From NCBI RefSeq assembly GCF_900112705.1, contig NZ_FOMR01000002.1:310001-374000 (forward strand): a stretch of DNA of 64,000 nt. The letters are read 5' to 3'. This DNA comes from Lentibacillus persicus. GTDB lineage: Bacteria; Bacillota; Bacilli; Bacillales; Amphibacillaceae. The translations under genes and the position numbers were made by a program. Positions 17,273 through 25,680 of this stretch are shown here, piece by piece. The notes beneath the pieces were generated by a model that saw only the letters and a list, made by a program, of their open reading frames with translations, was not told the origin of the DNA and made no database searches. Numbering within the stretch: position 1 is the first letter of the stretch; each line of letters opens with the position of its first letter.

Positions 17273-17665
17273 ATGGTTGTTCTATTATTCCGAGTGCTTA
17301 TTCTCATCGCCTTTATCATGGTAATCTACACCCTCGTCCAATATTTCCGGAATCCGGATAGAAAACTGCAAATCGCAAAGGCGGCAAACACATTTTATAT
17401 GGTTGATGATCAAAACAATTCCAAAAAAAATATTCAATTTGTATATAAAGGCTGCCATTTTGAAGGTGAAAAATATATTGGAGCCACTGAAGAGGCATTT
17501 GAAGTTGTTGACGTCCATATTTTTGCACGGGATCAGCATGAACTTGAGGGCATAACTCGTGACGACTTGTATTTTATTGAACAAGAAATCCTGATGCGGT
17601 ATCCTTATGCAGCTGTTACATGGAAGTACCCGATAAGTAAGCTGATTTTAACACCTATTGAGTGA
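17273..17665 (+). CDS. ysdB: SigW pathway protein YsdB
   Basis: A 130-residue protein with one N-terminal membrane helix (VVLLFRVLILIAFIMVIYTLVQYF, about 2-25) and a cytosolic domain. The domain carries RNPDRKLQIAKAANTFYMVDD and NIQFVYKGCHFEGEKYIG, and ends YAAVTWKYPISKLI. This matches B. subtilis YsdB in length and order. YsdB modulates the SigW cell-envelope stress pathway. The biochemical role is not known. The ATG follows GGCAGGGAG. A SigW-type promoter lies directly upstream. Confidence 0.88.
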   Translation: MVVLLFRVLILIAFIMVIYTLVQYFRNPDRKLQIAKAANTFYMVDDQNNSKKNIQFVYKGCHFEGEKYIGATEEAFEVVDVHIFARDQHELEGITRDDLYFIEQEILMRYPYAAVTWKYPISKLILTPIE

Positions 17666-17687
17666 GATTCAGTTGCTCATGCAGCGA

Positions 17688-17723
17688 AAAAAGCACATCC
17701 CACATAAGGATGCACTTTTTTCG
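17688..17723. terminator. Bidirectional terminator after ysdB
   Basis: CGAAAAAAGCACATCC pairs with GGATGCACTTTTTTCG around CACATAA. The A and T runs on both sides let it serve ysdB and the converging VTT-domain gene. Confidence 0.85.
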
Positions 17724-18296
17724 TCATGTGCTGACTTGGAAGAAATCATTCCATTTAATTATAATTTCTTTTCTTCGGAGAATATACAAGATCAGCAGTA
17801 ATATTGCCATTAATAGGAGGATGTAAAATGGAGATAAACTTGAAAGCCACTTTCCAATCGACGTGTAAACAAACGCTATTGGGATATTTGTAAGGATTGA
17901 AGACTTGGTATAATCCCGAAAGTTTTCCGAGATTTCGATTAAGCATAATGATAACAAATGAAAATGAATAAACGGTATAAGCCTTAGAAGAGCGATTTGC
18001 GGTGCGGTGAATTCAGAACTGTCTCCCATTAACTTTCGCTTTAAATTAATAAGTGTGTTAGCCGTTCCCGGCATCCAGCGAATCACAGCATAAAAAACAA
18101 TACTGGATAAGGTAATGCCGATCAGAGAGTACAATGTGCCGGCAACAGTTCCGAAAAGTACACCGCCTGAGATACATATAAAAACAACCGGAAGAAAAAA
18201 TAAAGGCCTTAATAAATGAAAGCTGATAAATAAAACCGGTGCGAGCAGCCCGCCTGTTTCAATGAAAATCATCATGTAAGTCCCTAACTGCTCCAT
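17724..18296 (-). CDS. TVP38/TMEM64 family membrane protein (VTT domain)
   Basis: A 190-residue polytopic membrane protein of the TVP38/TMEM64 (DedA-related, VTT domain) family. Members of the wider superfamily are lipid scramblases or flippases, but the role of this one is not known. The conserved GGVLFGTVAGTLYSLIGITL glycine-rich re-entrant region lies near residue 43, followed by FYAVIRWMPG. Five to six hydrophobic stretches are visible. The start follows AAAAAGGAGGTCAGAC. It converges on ysdB. Confidence 0.85.
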   Translation of the reverse strand: MEQLGTYMMIFIETGGLLAPVLFISFHLLRPLFFLPVVFICISGGVLFGTVAGTLYSLIGITLSSIVFYAVIRWMPGTANTLINLKRKLMGDSSEFTAPQIALLRLIPFIHFHLLSLCLIEISENFRDYTKSSILTNIPIAFVYTSIGKWLSSLSPFYILLLMAILLLILYILRRKEIIIKWNDFFQVST

Positions 18297-18359
18297 GTCT
18301 GACCTCCTTTTTCACCTCCAATACCACATCTGTACATGTATATGACATGAGACGAGCCC

Positions 18360-18620
18360 TTATGACAAGAAGCTGTACCAGACTAACAAAACAGCCTGTA
18401 TAATAATCAAAAGCGGCACGCCAAATGTAAATAACCGGTGCTTTGTTTTATGCCGGAACTGCCTCATGCCTGCCAACACACCAAGTGCTCCTCCCAGAAT
18501 TGCGAGTCCCCAAAGGGTCCTTTCAGGTATGCGATACGTTTGCTTTTTGGCTTTTTGTTTGTCGACAGCCATTATTAAAAAACTGATTATATTGACACTG
18601 ATAATATAAGCACTGATCAT
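18360..18620 (-). CDS. ysdA: DUF1294 membrane protein YsdA
   Basis: An 86-residue protein of the DUF1294 family, close in size to B. subtilis YsdA (about 89). It has three hydrophobic segments, with VDKQKAKKQTYRIPERTLWG and LGMRQFRHKTKH-like loops (here LAGMRQFRHKTKHRLF) that define the family. The ATG at 18618-18620 follows AAAGGAGAAACGAACG. An in-frame upstream ATG at 18686 lacks a ribosome binding site. Function unknown. It lies between ysdB and rplT as in B. subtilis. Confidence 0.88.
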   Translation of the reverse strand: MISAYIISVNIISFLIMAVDKQKAKKQTYRIPERTLWGLAILGGALGVLAGMRQFRHKTKHRLFTFGVPLLIIIQAVLLVWYSFLS

Positions 18621-18825
18621 CGTTCGTTTCTCCTTTAGTATCCAACTTGACTTACATGCGCGGTATGTCTTTTGCGCTTTCTCCATTATACGTAAAACAG
18701 ACGGGGAACACTATAAGATTATGAAAAACTTAAACGCCTGCCAGTCAAAAACCTGCCACCAGCCGGAAATGATGATATAATGACAAGCAACATACATATA
18801 ACCGACGACACTAGGGGGATTTGCT

Positions 18826-19740
18826 ATGGAAATTAAAAATGTTTCTATCATTGGACTTGGCGCACTGGGAATAATGTACGGGCACCATCTTTCCAAAGTG
18901 TTACCGAAAGCAAAACTGCGAATTATAGCTGATCAGAACCGTATCGAAAAATATCAGCATGAGGGGATTTTTTGCAACGGTGAACGCTGCAATTTTCGGT
19001 ATGTTACACCAGAAGACTCCGTAGAACCAGCAGACCTATTAATCTTTGCTGTGAAATACAGCGGACTGCAGGAAGCCATGAGAGCAGCCCAAAATCATAT
19101 CGGTGCCAAGACGATTATTTTGTCGACTCTAAACGGCATTTCCAGCGAGAAGGATATCGGTTCACATTTTGGTTATGACAAAGTACTTTATTGTGTAGCG
19201 CAAGGAATGGATGCAGTGAAAACGGGAAACCGCCAAACATATGACAATTTTGGTCTCCTCTGTTTTGGTGACAAACACGGCATTGATTCGGAAAAGGTCA
19301 AACGGCTGACGAACTTTTTCGATAAAGTGAATATGCCCTATGAATTGGACGCCAACATGGCTAAGAGACAATGGGGAAAATTCATGCTGAACGTCGGTGT
19401 CAATCAGACAGTTGCAGTATTTGAAAGTGATTACGGAAAAATCCAGCAGGACGGTGATGCTCGTGAAATGATGATTGCTGCAATGCGGGAAGTTATACAA
19501 TTATCCAAGTATGAAGGCATTCATTTAACTGAAGAAGACCTGGCGTACTGGCTCGAGGTTATTGGTAAGTTAAGCCCGCATGGTAAACCTTCGATGCGGC
19601 AGGATATGGAAGCCAGACGAAAAAGTGAGCTCGATTTGTTTGCCGGGACGGTTCTCGAGCTGGGCAGACAACACGGTGCAGCAACACCTGTGAACGAGGA
19701 GCTCTACCGGAAAATCAGCGAGATGGAAAAGGCGTTTTAG
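18826..19740 (+). CDS. Ketopantoate reductase family protein (PanE/ApbA)
   Basis: A 304-residue NADPH-dependent 2-dehydropantoate 2-reductase family member. The family converts ketopantoate to pantoate for coenzyme A synthesis, though several paralogues have other substrates. N-terminal Rossmann motif IIGLGALGIMYGHHL (GxGxxG), then LLIFAVKYSGLQEA with the conserved Lys, and KFMLNVGVNQTVAVF corresponding to the K-x3-N region. The C-terminal helical domain is complete. The start follows GGGGGATTTGCT. It is flanked by a terminator shared with rplT. Whether it is the main pantothenate enzyme cannot be told from this window. Confidence 0.85.
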   Translation: MEIKNVSIIGLGALGIMYGHHLSKVLPKAKLRIIADQNRIEKYQHEGIFCNGERCNFRYVTPEDSVEPADLLIFAVKYSGLQEAMRAAQNHIGAKTIILSTLNGISSEKDIGSHFGYDKVLYCVAQGMDAVKTGNRQTYDNFGLLCFGDKHGIDSEKVKRLTNFFDKVNMPYELDANMAKRQWGKFMLNVGVNQTVAVFESDYGKIQQDGDAREMMIAAMREVIQLSKYEGIHLTEEDLAYWLEVIGKLSPHGKPSMRQDMEARRKSELDLFAGTVLELGRQHGAATPVNEELYRKISEMEKAF

Positions 19741-19768
19741 GGGGACAGCAATCCCGTCCCCTCGTCCC

Positions 19769-19812
19769 ACAAAAAAACCAAGCCCGCTTGAGATGGACTT
19801 GGTTTTTTGCTT
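19769..19812. terminator. Bidirectional terminator between panE-like gene and rplT
   Basis: AAAAACCAAGCCC pairs with GGACTTGGTTTTTT across a 10-base loop. A-rich and T-rich flanks on both sides suit the converging transcripts. Confidence 0.85.
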
Positions 19813-20168
19813 TATTTAAGGGCTGCTTTTGCTTTGTCAGCCAGTTGTGCAAATGCTTTTTCGTCATTTATAGCAAGGTCTGCCAGCATTTTACGGTTAA
19901 CTTCAACACCAGCTTGCTTCAATCCGTGCATTAATCTGCTGTATGAAATATCGTTCATGCGTGCTGCAGCATTAATACGGGCAATCCACAACTTGCGGAA
20001 GTCACGTTTTTTCTGTCTGCGGTCGCGGTAAGCATATTGACCGGACTTCATAACCTGCTGTTTTGCTTGTTTAAATAACGCTCGTTTCGAGCCATAATAA
20101 CCTTTTGCTAATTTTAATACGCGTTTACGACGTTTACGCGTAACTGTTCCACCTTTGACACGTGCCAT
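19812..20168 (-). CDS. rplT: 50S ribosomal protein L20
   Basis: A 118-residue basic ribosomal protein needed for early 50S assembly. [39 protein letters not shown] and [20 protein letters not shown] are diagnostic. Last gene of infC-rpmI-rplT. In B. subtilis L20 also represses this operon through the leader RNA, and a matching leader lies upstream of infC here. Start after AGGAGGGAACTATC. Confidence 0.98.
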   Translation of the reverse strand: MARVKGGTVTRKRRKRVLKLAKGYYGSKRALFKQAKQQVMKSGQYAYRDRRQKKRDFRKLWIARINAAARMNDISYSRLMHGLKQAGVEVNRKMLADLAINDEKAFAQLADKAKAALK

Positions 20169-20226
20169 GATAGTTCCCTCCTAATACAATTGAAAATCTG
20201 ATTATTAATTTATATATACGTTCGTT

Positions 20227-20424
20227 TTATTTATACGGAAGCATTGTTTTGATACGTCTGAAATCACTTTTCGAGACAATAGCGGATTTACGCAATTTGC
20301 GCTTTTGTTTCTGTGATTTATGAGCAAACATGTGGCTTGTATAAGCGTGTCCGCGTTTCAATTTTCCTGTACCTGTTTTGCGCAGTCGTTTTTGTGAACC
20401 TTTATGGCTTTTCATTTTTGGCAT
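20227..20424 (-). CDS. rpmI: 50S ribosomal protein L35
   Basis: A 65-residue ribosomal protein of the large subunit. [20 protein letters not shown] is the canonical start and [13 protein letters not shown] the canonical end. It lies between infC (28-base gap) and rplT (58-base gap) in the conserved operon. The start follows AAGGAGGATACCAAT. Confidence 0.98.
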   Translation of the reverse strand: MPKMKSHKGSQKRLRKTGTGKLKRGHAYTSHMFAHKSQKQKRKLRKSAIVSKSDFRRIKTMLPYK

Positions 20425-20452
20425 ATTGGTATCCTCCTTGTATCGTTAAAAA

Positions 20453-20968
20453 CTACTTTTCGTTTATTGGTGCAAGCATCATAAACATATTGCGGCCTTC
20501 CATTTTTGCTTTGGATTCAATCGTCGCAACATCTTTCGTTTCTTCTGCAAGGCGATCAAGAACTTCCCTGCCGAGATCTTTATGCGTAATAGCACGCCCG
20601 CGGAACCGGACAGAGGCTTTCACTTTATCACCTTTGGATAAGAACTTTCTTGCATTCTTCAGTTTGGTGTTGAAATCATGTTCGCCAATACCCGGAGTGA
20701 AACGCACTTCTTTAACATTAATGACCTTCTGCTTTTTGCGCGCTTCTTTTTCTTTCTTTTGCTGTTCAAAGCGATATTTACCGTAGTTCATAATACGGCA
20801 TACAGGCGGTTTGGCATTTGGCGCTACCAAAACCAAATCCAGCTCGCGTTTTTGCGCAATGTCAAGTGCTTCGTTACGTGATTTCACTCCCAGCTGATCA
20901 CCGTTTGAATCGATCAGTCGTACCTCCCGGGCACGAATCTTTTCATTGACGTTCATATCTTTGCTAAT
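20453..20968 (-). CDS. infC: Translation initiation factor IF-3, predicted ATT start
   Basis: IF-3 keeps ribosomal subunits apart and checks start-codon pairing. The two-domain protein has [20 protein letters not shown] in the N domain, the linker with [17 protein letters not shown], and the C domain with [17 protein letters not shown] and [13 protein letters not shown] place the start at ATT (20966-20968), six bases after GGAGGTGG (20975-20982), giving 171 residues. The first in-frame ATG (20954-20956) is 18 bases from that ribosome binding site, which is too far. Non-AUG starts on infC are an established autoregulatory device. Confidence 0.95.
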   Translation of the reverse strand: MSKDMNVNEKIRAREVRLIDSNGDQLGVKSRNEALDIAQKRELDLVLVAPNAKPPVCRIMNYGKYRFEQQKKEKEARKKQKVINVKEVRFTPGIGEHDFNTKLKNARKFLSKGDKVKASVRFRGRAITHKDLGREVLDRLAEETKDVATIESKAKMEGRNMFMMLAPINEK

Positions 20969-20984
20969 TTAAAGCCACCTCCAA

Positions 20985-21166
20985 AAAATTAAATTCATGA
21001 TCTGTCATTGACAAGTCGCTAGTATCGCAAATAAAAACGTGTCGGTACATACTGCACCCACACGTCTCCAATAGTAAATTGAAAATTTAAACCAGCCGAC
21101 TGCATAAATGCGTCGATCAGGTGAGAAGCGGGTGCTTCTGCTTGTCTTCAGATCGTTTTATTCAAC
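20985..21166 (-). promoter_or_regulatory. L20-type leader of the infC-rpmI-rplT operon with attenuator
   Basis: The 5' untranslated region is about 190 bases. Near its middle a terminator hairpin forms on the minus strand: ACGTGT (21060-21065) pairs with ACACGT (21037-21042), with GGT/ACC inside, followed by TTTTTATTT. An upstream region with two imperfect arms (21080-21150) could form the alternative, L20-binding fold. This is the layout of the Firmicute L20 leader, in which L20 binding favours termination. The fold itself was not computed. Confidence 0.75.
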
Positions 21167-21172
21167 TTTTAC

Positions 21173-21201
21173 AGAATAGCATCAATTAATTATTGTGTCA
21201 A
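21173..21201 (-). promoter_or_regulatory. SigA-type promoter of infC-rpmI-rplT
   Basis: On the minus strand, TTGACA (21196-21201) is followed after 17 bases by TATTCT (21173-21178). A consensus -35 with optimal spacing fits a strong ribosomal operon promoter. Confidence 0.75.
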
Positions 21202-21264
21202 TAGCTAACCTGACCAGTCTGCAAAAGCTTCACTTTCAGTTTACCATGACTGCAATTGAAAAGA

Positions 21265-21293
21265 AAGCCCAGACACTTTGAGGCGTCTGGGTG
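21265..21293 (-). terminator. Terminator of thrS
   Basis: On the minus strand CCCAGAC pairs with GTCTGGG around GCCTCAAAGT, followed by CTTTCTTTT. It directly follows the thrS stop codon. Confidence 0.8.
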
Positions 21294-21298
21294 AAACA

Positions 21299-23245
21299 TT
21301 ATTTCTTATGCAAAACCTTTTGGTCAATTTCTTCTTTAATCATCTTCTCAAACGCATCATAGCTTATTGTTTCTGATTCTTTCTCGCCATATCTGCGGAC
21401 GTTCACGCTCTCGTTTTCAATCTCTTTATCACCAAGCACTAAAGCAAAAGGTACTTTTTGAGTCTGTGCTTCCCTGATTTTATAACCAATCTTTTCATCG
21501 CGTTCATCCACTTCGATGCGGACTCCCTTGAACCGCAGCTCGTCGGCAACCTTTTTAGCATAATCCATATGAGCATCCGGTGAGACCGGAATAACTTTCA
21601 CTTGCACAGGTGCCAACCAGGTTGGAAAAGCCCCTTTATATTCTTCGATCAAAAATGCCACAAATCGTTCCATCGTGGACACAACACCACGGTGAATGAC
21701 GACAGGCCGGTGTTCATTGCCGTCTTTTCCGATATAAGTCAAGTCAAAGCGTTCCGGCAAGTGGAAATCCATCTGCACAGTTGATAACGTCTCGTCTTTG
21801 CCGAGGGCTGTTTGCACTTGAACATCCAGTTTCGGGCCATAAAATGCCGCTTCGCCTTCTGCTTCAACATACGCAACGTTCATCTCTTCCATCGTTTCTT
21901 TCAGCATTGCCTGCGCTTTATCCCACATCGCATCATTATCGACATATTTTTCTTTATCGTCAGGATCACGATAGGATAGACGGAAGTAGTAATCATTTAT
22001 ACCGAAATCTTTATAAACCCTTTGCACCAATTCAACCACGCGGATGAATTCTTCTTTCAGCTGATCAGGTCGGGCAAAAATGTGTGCATCATTCAAGGTC
22101 ATCGCTCGCACACGCTGAAGACCTGCCAGTGCTCCTGACATCTCATGGCGATGCATTGTGCCAAGCTCAGCAATTCTGACCGGCAGATTGCGATAACTGT
22201 ATAATTGGTTTTTATAGACCATCATGTGGTGTGGACAGTTCATCGGGCGAAGCACCAAGTCTTCATTGTCCATTTCCATTGTCGGAAACATATCGTCCTG
22301 GTAGTGGTCCCAATGCCCGCTTGTCTTATATAAATCCACACTGCCGAGAACCGGTGTATAGACATGGTCATAACCAAGGCGCTCCTCGATGTCTACGATA
22401 TACCGCTCAATGTTACGACGGATGGTGGCACCTTTTGGAAGCCATAACGGCAATCCTTGGCCTACTTTTTGCGAAACAGTGAAAATATCAAGTTCTTTGC
22501 CCAGTTTGCGATGATCACGTTCTTTACGTTCTTCCAGAATGTGCAAATGATGGTCAAGCTGGCTTTGTTTTTCAAATGCTGTTCCATAAATTCGCTGGAG
22601 TTGCTTGTTATTACTGTCGCCGCGCCAGTAGGCACCGGAAACACTCAATAATTTAAAGGCTTTGATTTTACTCGTGGATGGCACATGAATGCCACGACAT
22701 AAATCAAAAAACTCGCCCTGACGATAAATCGTTACTTGTTCACCTTCTGGAATATCATCGATTAATTCTAATTTCAGGTCATCGCCAATTTCCTGAAACA
22801 TTTTTTTTGCTTCTTGACGTGAGACTTCAACGCGTTCGATTTCCAGATTTTCATCAACGATGCGTTTCATTTCTTTTTCAATTTTTGGAAGGTCTTCAGG
22901 TGTCAATGTATGGCCCATGTCGATATCATAATAAAACCCTTCTTCAATAACAGGCCCCACGCCGAATTTCACATTATCAAACAGTCTTGTCACCGCCTGT
23001 GCCAGCAGATGGGCGGTTGAGTGACGCAGGATATCAATGCCCTCATTATTTTTATAGGTGATGATTTCAATAGCCCCGCCATGAGGCAGCTCCCGTCTTA
23101 AATCAAACTGTTCGCCATCCACCTTGACAGCAAGTGCCTGTTTTTTTAACCCCGGTGAAATTGAGCCTGCTATGTCTTCGCCGGTTGTTCCTTTAGGGAA
23201 TGCTTTACTGGCGCCATCTGGAAAAGTAATTGTTAAATCTGCCAT
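21299..23245 (-). CDS. thrS: Threonyl-tRNA synthetase
   Basis: Charges tRNA-Thr in the cytoplasm. The 648-residue protein has an N-terminal TGS domain ([19 protein letters not shown]), the HxxxH editing domain ([13 protein letters not shown]), and a class II core. The core has [14 protein letters not shown], motif 2 in [17 protein letters not shown] and motif 3 in [20 protein letters not shown]. The C-terminus is an anticodon-binding domain. The ATG at 23243-23245 follows AAAGGAGCGATCGAT. An upstream in-frame ATG at 23356 falls inside the T-box terminator and is rejected. Regulated by a Thr T-box. Confidence 0.97.
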   Translation of the reverse strand: MADLTITFPDGASKAFPKGTTGEDIAGSISPGLKKQALAVKVDGEQFDLRRELPHGGAIEIITYKNNEGIDILRHSTAHLLAQAVTRLFDNVKFGVGPVIEEGFYYDIDMGHTLTPEDLPKIEKEMKRIVDENLEIERVEVSRQEAKKMFQEIGDDLKLELIDDIPEGEQVTIYRQGEFFDLCRGIHVPSTSKIKAFKLLSVSGAYWRGDSNNKQLQRIYGTAFEKQSQLDHHLHILEERKERDHRKLGKELDIFTVSQKVGQGLPLWLPKGATIRRNIERYIVDIEERLGYDHVYTPVLGSVDLYKTSGHWDHYQDDMFPTMEMDNEDLVLRPMNCPHHMMVYKNQLYSYRNLPVRIAELGTMHRHEMSGALAGLQRVRAMTLNDAHIFARPDQLKEEFIRVVELVQRVYKDFGINDYYFRLSYRDPDDKEKYVDNDAMWDKAQAMLKETMEEMNVAYVEAEGEAAFYGPKLDVQVQTALGKDETLSTVQMDFHLPERFDLTYIGKDGNEHRPVVIHRGVVSTMERFVAFLIEEYKGAFPTWLAPVQVKVIPVSPDAHMDYAKKVADELRFKGVRIEVDERDEKIGYKIREAQTQKVPFALVLGDKEIENESVNVRRYGEKESETISYDAFEKMIKEEIDQKVLHKK

Positions 23246-23346
23246 ATCGATCGCTCCTTTTATAGATGTTTTTAAGTGAAAATTTTTGACCATTCCAAGC
23301 TGTCTGAAGTACACAGGCCCAACAGGAAAGCCCTCTGAAAATATAA

Positions 23347-23612
23347 AAACGCTCATCCCCTGCTTTTAAAGCAAAGGGACGAGCGTTAGTCACGTGGTTC
23401 CACCCTAATTCCCGCACGAAAATGCGGCTTCGTTAATCTGTAACGCAGATGATGCGCTGCTGTTTACTGCAATTTTCAACAACAGAGTTTAAAGGGGGTA
23501 GTCATTAGCTTGTGCAGTGGAAGTTTCCAGCCTCTGACTTCCTTCTCTGTTCTGCCCAATCATCTAATAACCATGTCCTCATCGGCACTTTTATCATACA
23601 TGAACTTATATA
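23347..23612 (-). promoter_or_regulatory. T-box leader of thrS (tRNA-Thr sensing)
   Basis: The minus strand carries TAGGGTGGAACCACG at 23393-23407. A terminator follows: AACGCTCGTCCC..TTTGC pairs with GCAGGGGATGAGCGTT, ending in TTTTTA. UGGA in the bulge would pair with UCCA, fitting the U discriminator of bacillar tRNA-Thr, unlike UGGU in the pheST leader. Long paired regions upstream (23420-23590) form stem I. I could not fix the specifier codon by eye. Confidence 0.9.
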
Positions 23613-23618
23613 AATGGT

Positions 23619-23647
23619 ATTATAGCTTCTGTTAGACGTAAAATCAA
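23619..23647 (-). promoter_or_regulatory. SigA-type promoter of thrS
   Basis: On the minus strand TTGATT (23642-23647) and TATAAT (23619-23624) are 17 bases apart, placing the start of the T-box transcript near 23612, just after the ytxC gene ends. Confidence 0.7.
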
Positions 23648-23657
23648 CCACTATTAT

Positions 23658-24521
23658 TTACTTTTTTAAATAGGACCGAAAAGGAAATTTGCTGATTGAT
23701 TCAAATGTGGCTCTTTCCTGAAAGATATTAATGACCGTTAATGTTTTTGGATCAGCGGGATTATCACCATAGATCTTTATCTTTCCCGGGGCCATCGCGA
23801 TCAGCGGTGACAAATTCATTTCCTCAGTATCAAGACCAACAATATAAAGCGGTTCTTTTTGCATAAGTATTAATAATTCCATTCGTGATAACTTTTTACC
23901 ATCCGGGCTAAAAAAAGTGAAAGCCTCACCCTGCAAAATATAAATCGTGTTTAATTTCGATTGCCGCTTCCTGATGTACCCTCTGAGCGAGTCAATAAAT
24001 GCCTGATGCTCCTCTTCACGTTTGAATTCATCAATGGCAAGCCCAACGTAATTAATAATCTGTTCTTTAAACGTCTTCAATTGAAAACTGACAAGTGAAT
24101 CGAAATGGATAGTGGACGATTGGTTTATATGCTCTAACAATAATGAAAAAAGCAGCTTGCTGGGATCTTTGTTATTCCGTACCATTTGGCTGTCTTCGTC
24201 GTCCCCGGTGCAAATCCAATGTGATAAATCCATTATGCGTTCAATCTCATCCGCATTCGTATAATAATAATTGCGCCTGATTATGCTGTTAATCATGTTT
24301 GTCAGTCGATGGGCAACAAACACACCGGACATTGCCCGGGCAACGGTCTCCATGAAGTTGGTGCCCGGTGTCCGGTGCTCCAGCTGCAGATAATTTCCCC
24401 ACGCTTTGGTTGTTTTCCAGTGTAATTCAATTTCTTTATTAAGTTGGAATAAATTCTCACAGAAGCTGATCGCCTCTTTATCGGATTCAAAATAAACTTC
24501 CAGCAAAAACATCACCCTCAT
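23658..24521 (-). CDS. ytxC: YtxC family protein (putative sporulation protein)
   Basis: A 287-residue cytosolic protein of the YtxC family, found next to dnaI and thrS in many Bacillaceae, as here. No catalytic motif is visible. DEIERIMDLSHWI and a late VTVINIFQERATFES-like segment (here LTVINIFQERATFESIS) are family features. The function is unknown. A sporulation link is by family name only. The start is uncertain: ATG at 24519-24521 lacks a good ribosome binding site, and GAGGGTG just inside suggests a TTG start about five codons later. Confidence 0.8.
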   Translation of the reverse strand: MRVMFLLEVYFESDKEAISFCENLFQLNKEIELHWKTTKAWGNYLQLEHRTPGTNFMETVARAMSGVFVAHRLTNMINSIIRRNYYYTNADEIERIMDLSHWICTGDDEDSQMVRNNKDPSKLLFSLLLEHINQSSTIHFDSLVSFQLKTFKEQIINYVGLAIDEFKREEEHQAFIDSLRGYIRKRQSKLNTIYILQGEAFTFFSPDGKKLSRMELLILMQKEPLYIVGLDTEEMNLSPLIAMAPGKIKIYGDNPADPKTLTVINIFQERATFESISKFPFRSYLKK

Positions 24522-24652
24522 CCAAGACCAAACTGTTACATTATATGGACGTGCATGTGAAAAAATGTCACGTCGCCTGAAACTAGTAATAATCTATGGT
24601 CTGGCTATCAATAAGGCTCTGTTCTTTTAATTCTATTCTGCATCACAATTTT

Positions 24653-24697
24653 AAAAAGACATGTCCGTCGTTTTAGGAACATGCCTTTTGTGAGACT
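24653..24697 (-). terminator. Terminator after dnaI
   Basis: On the minus strand GGCATGT pairs with ACATGTC around a 14-base loop and continues TTTTTAAAA. It lies about 30 bases past dnaI, separating the dnaB-dnaI transcript from ytxC. Confidence 0.65.
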
Positions 24698-24726
24698 TGT
24701 TTGATTAAAAATAAAAGAAAGTGCGG

Positions 24727-25659
24727 TTAATTGTCCCGACGGTTTTCGCCGAACAATTCCACCCCTTTACTGACTTGTTTAATGCGCTCAATAATACGAC
24801 CGGCTTTAACCATTTCACTGCCGCCACGGTTAGTAGTGGCAAGTTGTTCTTCCAATTGCTCCATACTGTAATTGGATGTAAAGAATACCGGCAAATTTTC
24901 CATCATTCGATACTGCAAAATAGAACCGAGTATCTCATCCCGGAACCAGGCTGACTGTGTTTCCGCTCCTATATCATCGAGCATTAACACGTCGGTTTTC
25001 TTAAAATAATTTATTTTATCGTTAATTGAATCATCCTTGATGGAACTTTTCATTTCCCTTACGAATTCAGGCATGTAGATCAGCATGGATGATATATTGA
25101 AATGCTTGAGTTCATTTGCAAGTGCGCCAAGAAAATACGTCTTTCCGACGCCAAATGGTCCATGAAAGTATAACCCTTTTGATGGAAGTGCGGTTTTGGT
25201 TTCTTTTAAAAAAGTTAACATCTCATGGACAACCGGTTTTCTTTGGCTATCAATATCAATGCTGTCAATACTTGCATTTAAAATATCTTTTGGCATGTAC
25301 AGACTTTGAATCAAATCCCGCTGCTCTTTCTGTCTTTCATAATCCACGCGATTATGACACTTTTCATAGACGAGGTGTATTTCTCCATTTTCTGTTCGCA
25401 AAATAGGTGAATAGCCTTGAATCATATTAATGCACGTTCCGAAACTTTTACACTTGTCACATTGTTTGGATTGTGTTTTATATTCATAAAGTTTGATAAG
25501 ATTTTTTTCTATCTCTCTTTGGGTCAGCTGTGGATTAAGCGATAAAAATTCACTGATTTCGGGATCGTTCAGCACTTCTTCCTTTACTTTCAAATAGTTT
25601 TCTTTAAAATTCTTATTTTGCTTCATCCATTTTTGAATCTCGGATTGGACTGGCTTCAT
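24727..25659 (-). CDS. dnaI: Primosomal protein DnaI (helicase loader)
   Basis: AAA+ ATPase that loads the replicative helicase at oriC and at restarted forks together with DnaB and DnaD. About 310 residues. The N-terminal helicase-binding zinc domain has CDKCKSFGTCINM and a later His/Cys in EKCHNRVDYER. The ATPase core has Walker A FHGPFGVGKTYFLG (about 166-179), Walker B VLMLDDIGAE and the arginine finger region GGSEMVKAGRIIERI. The ATG at 25657-25659 follows AAGGGTG. It is 21 bases after dnaB, so they form an operon. Confidence 0.95.
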   Translation of the reverse strand: MKPVQSEIQKWMKQNKNFKENYLKVKEEVLNDPEISEFLSLNPQLTQREIEKNLIKLYEYKTQSKQCDKCKSFGTCINMIQGYSPILRTENGEIHLVYEKCHNRVDYERQKEQRDLIQSLYMPKDILNASIDSIDIDSQRKPVVHEMLTFLKETKTALPSKGLYFHGPFGVGKTYFLGALANELKHFNISSMLIYMPEFVREMKSSIKDDSINDKINYFKKTDVLMLDDIGAETQSAWFRDEILGSILQYRMMENLPVFFTSNYSMEQLEEQLATTNRGGSEMVKAGRIIERIKQVSKGVELFGENRRDN

Positions 25660-25680
25660 AATCAACACCCTTGCACCCGA

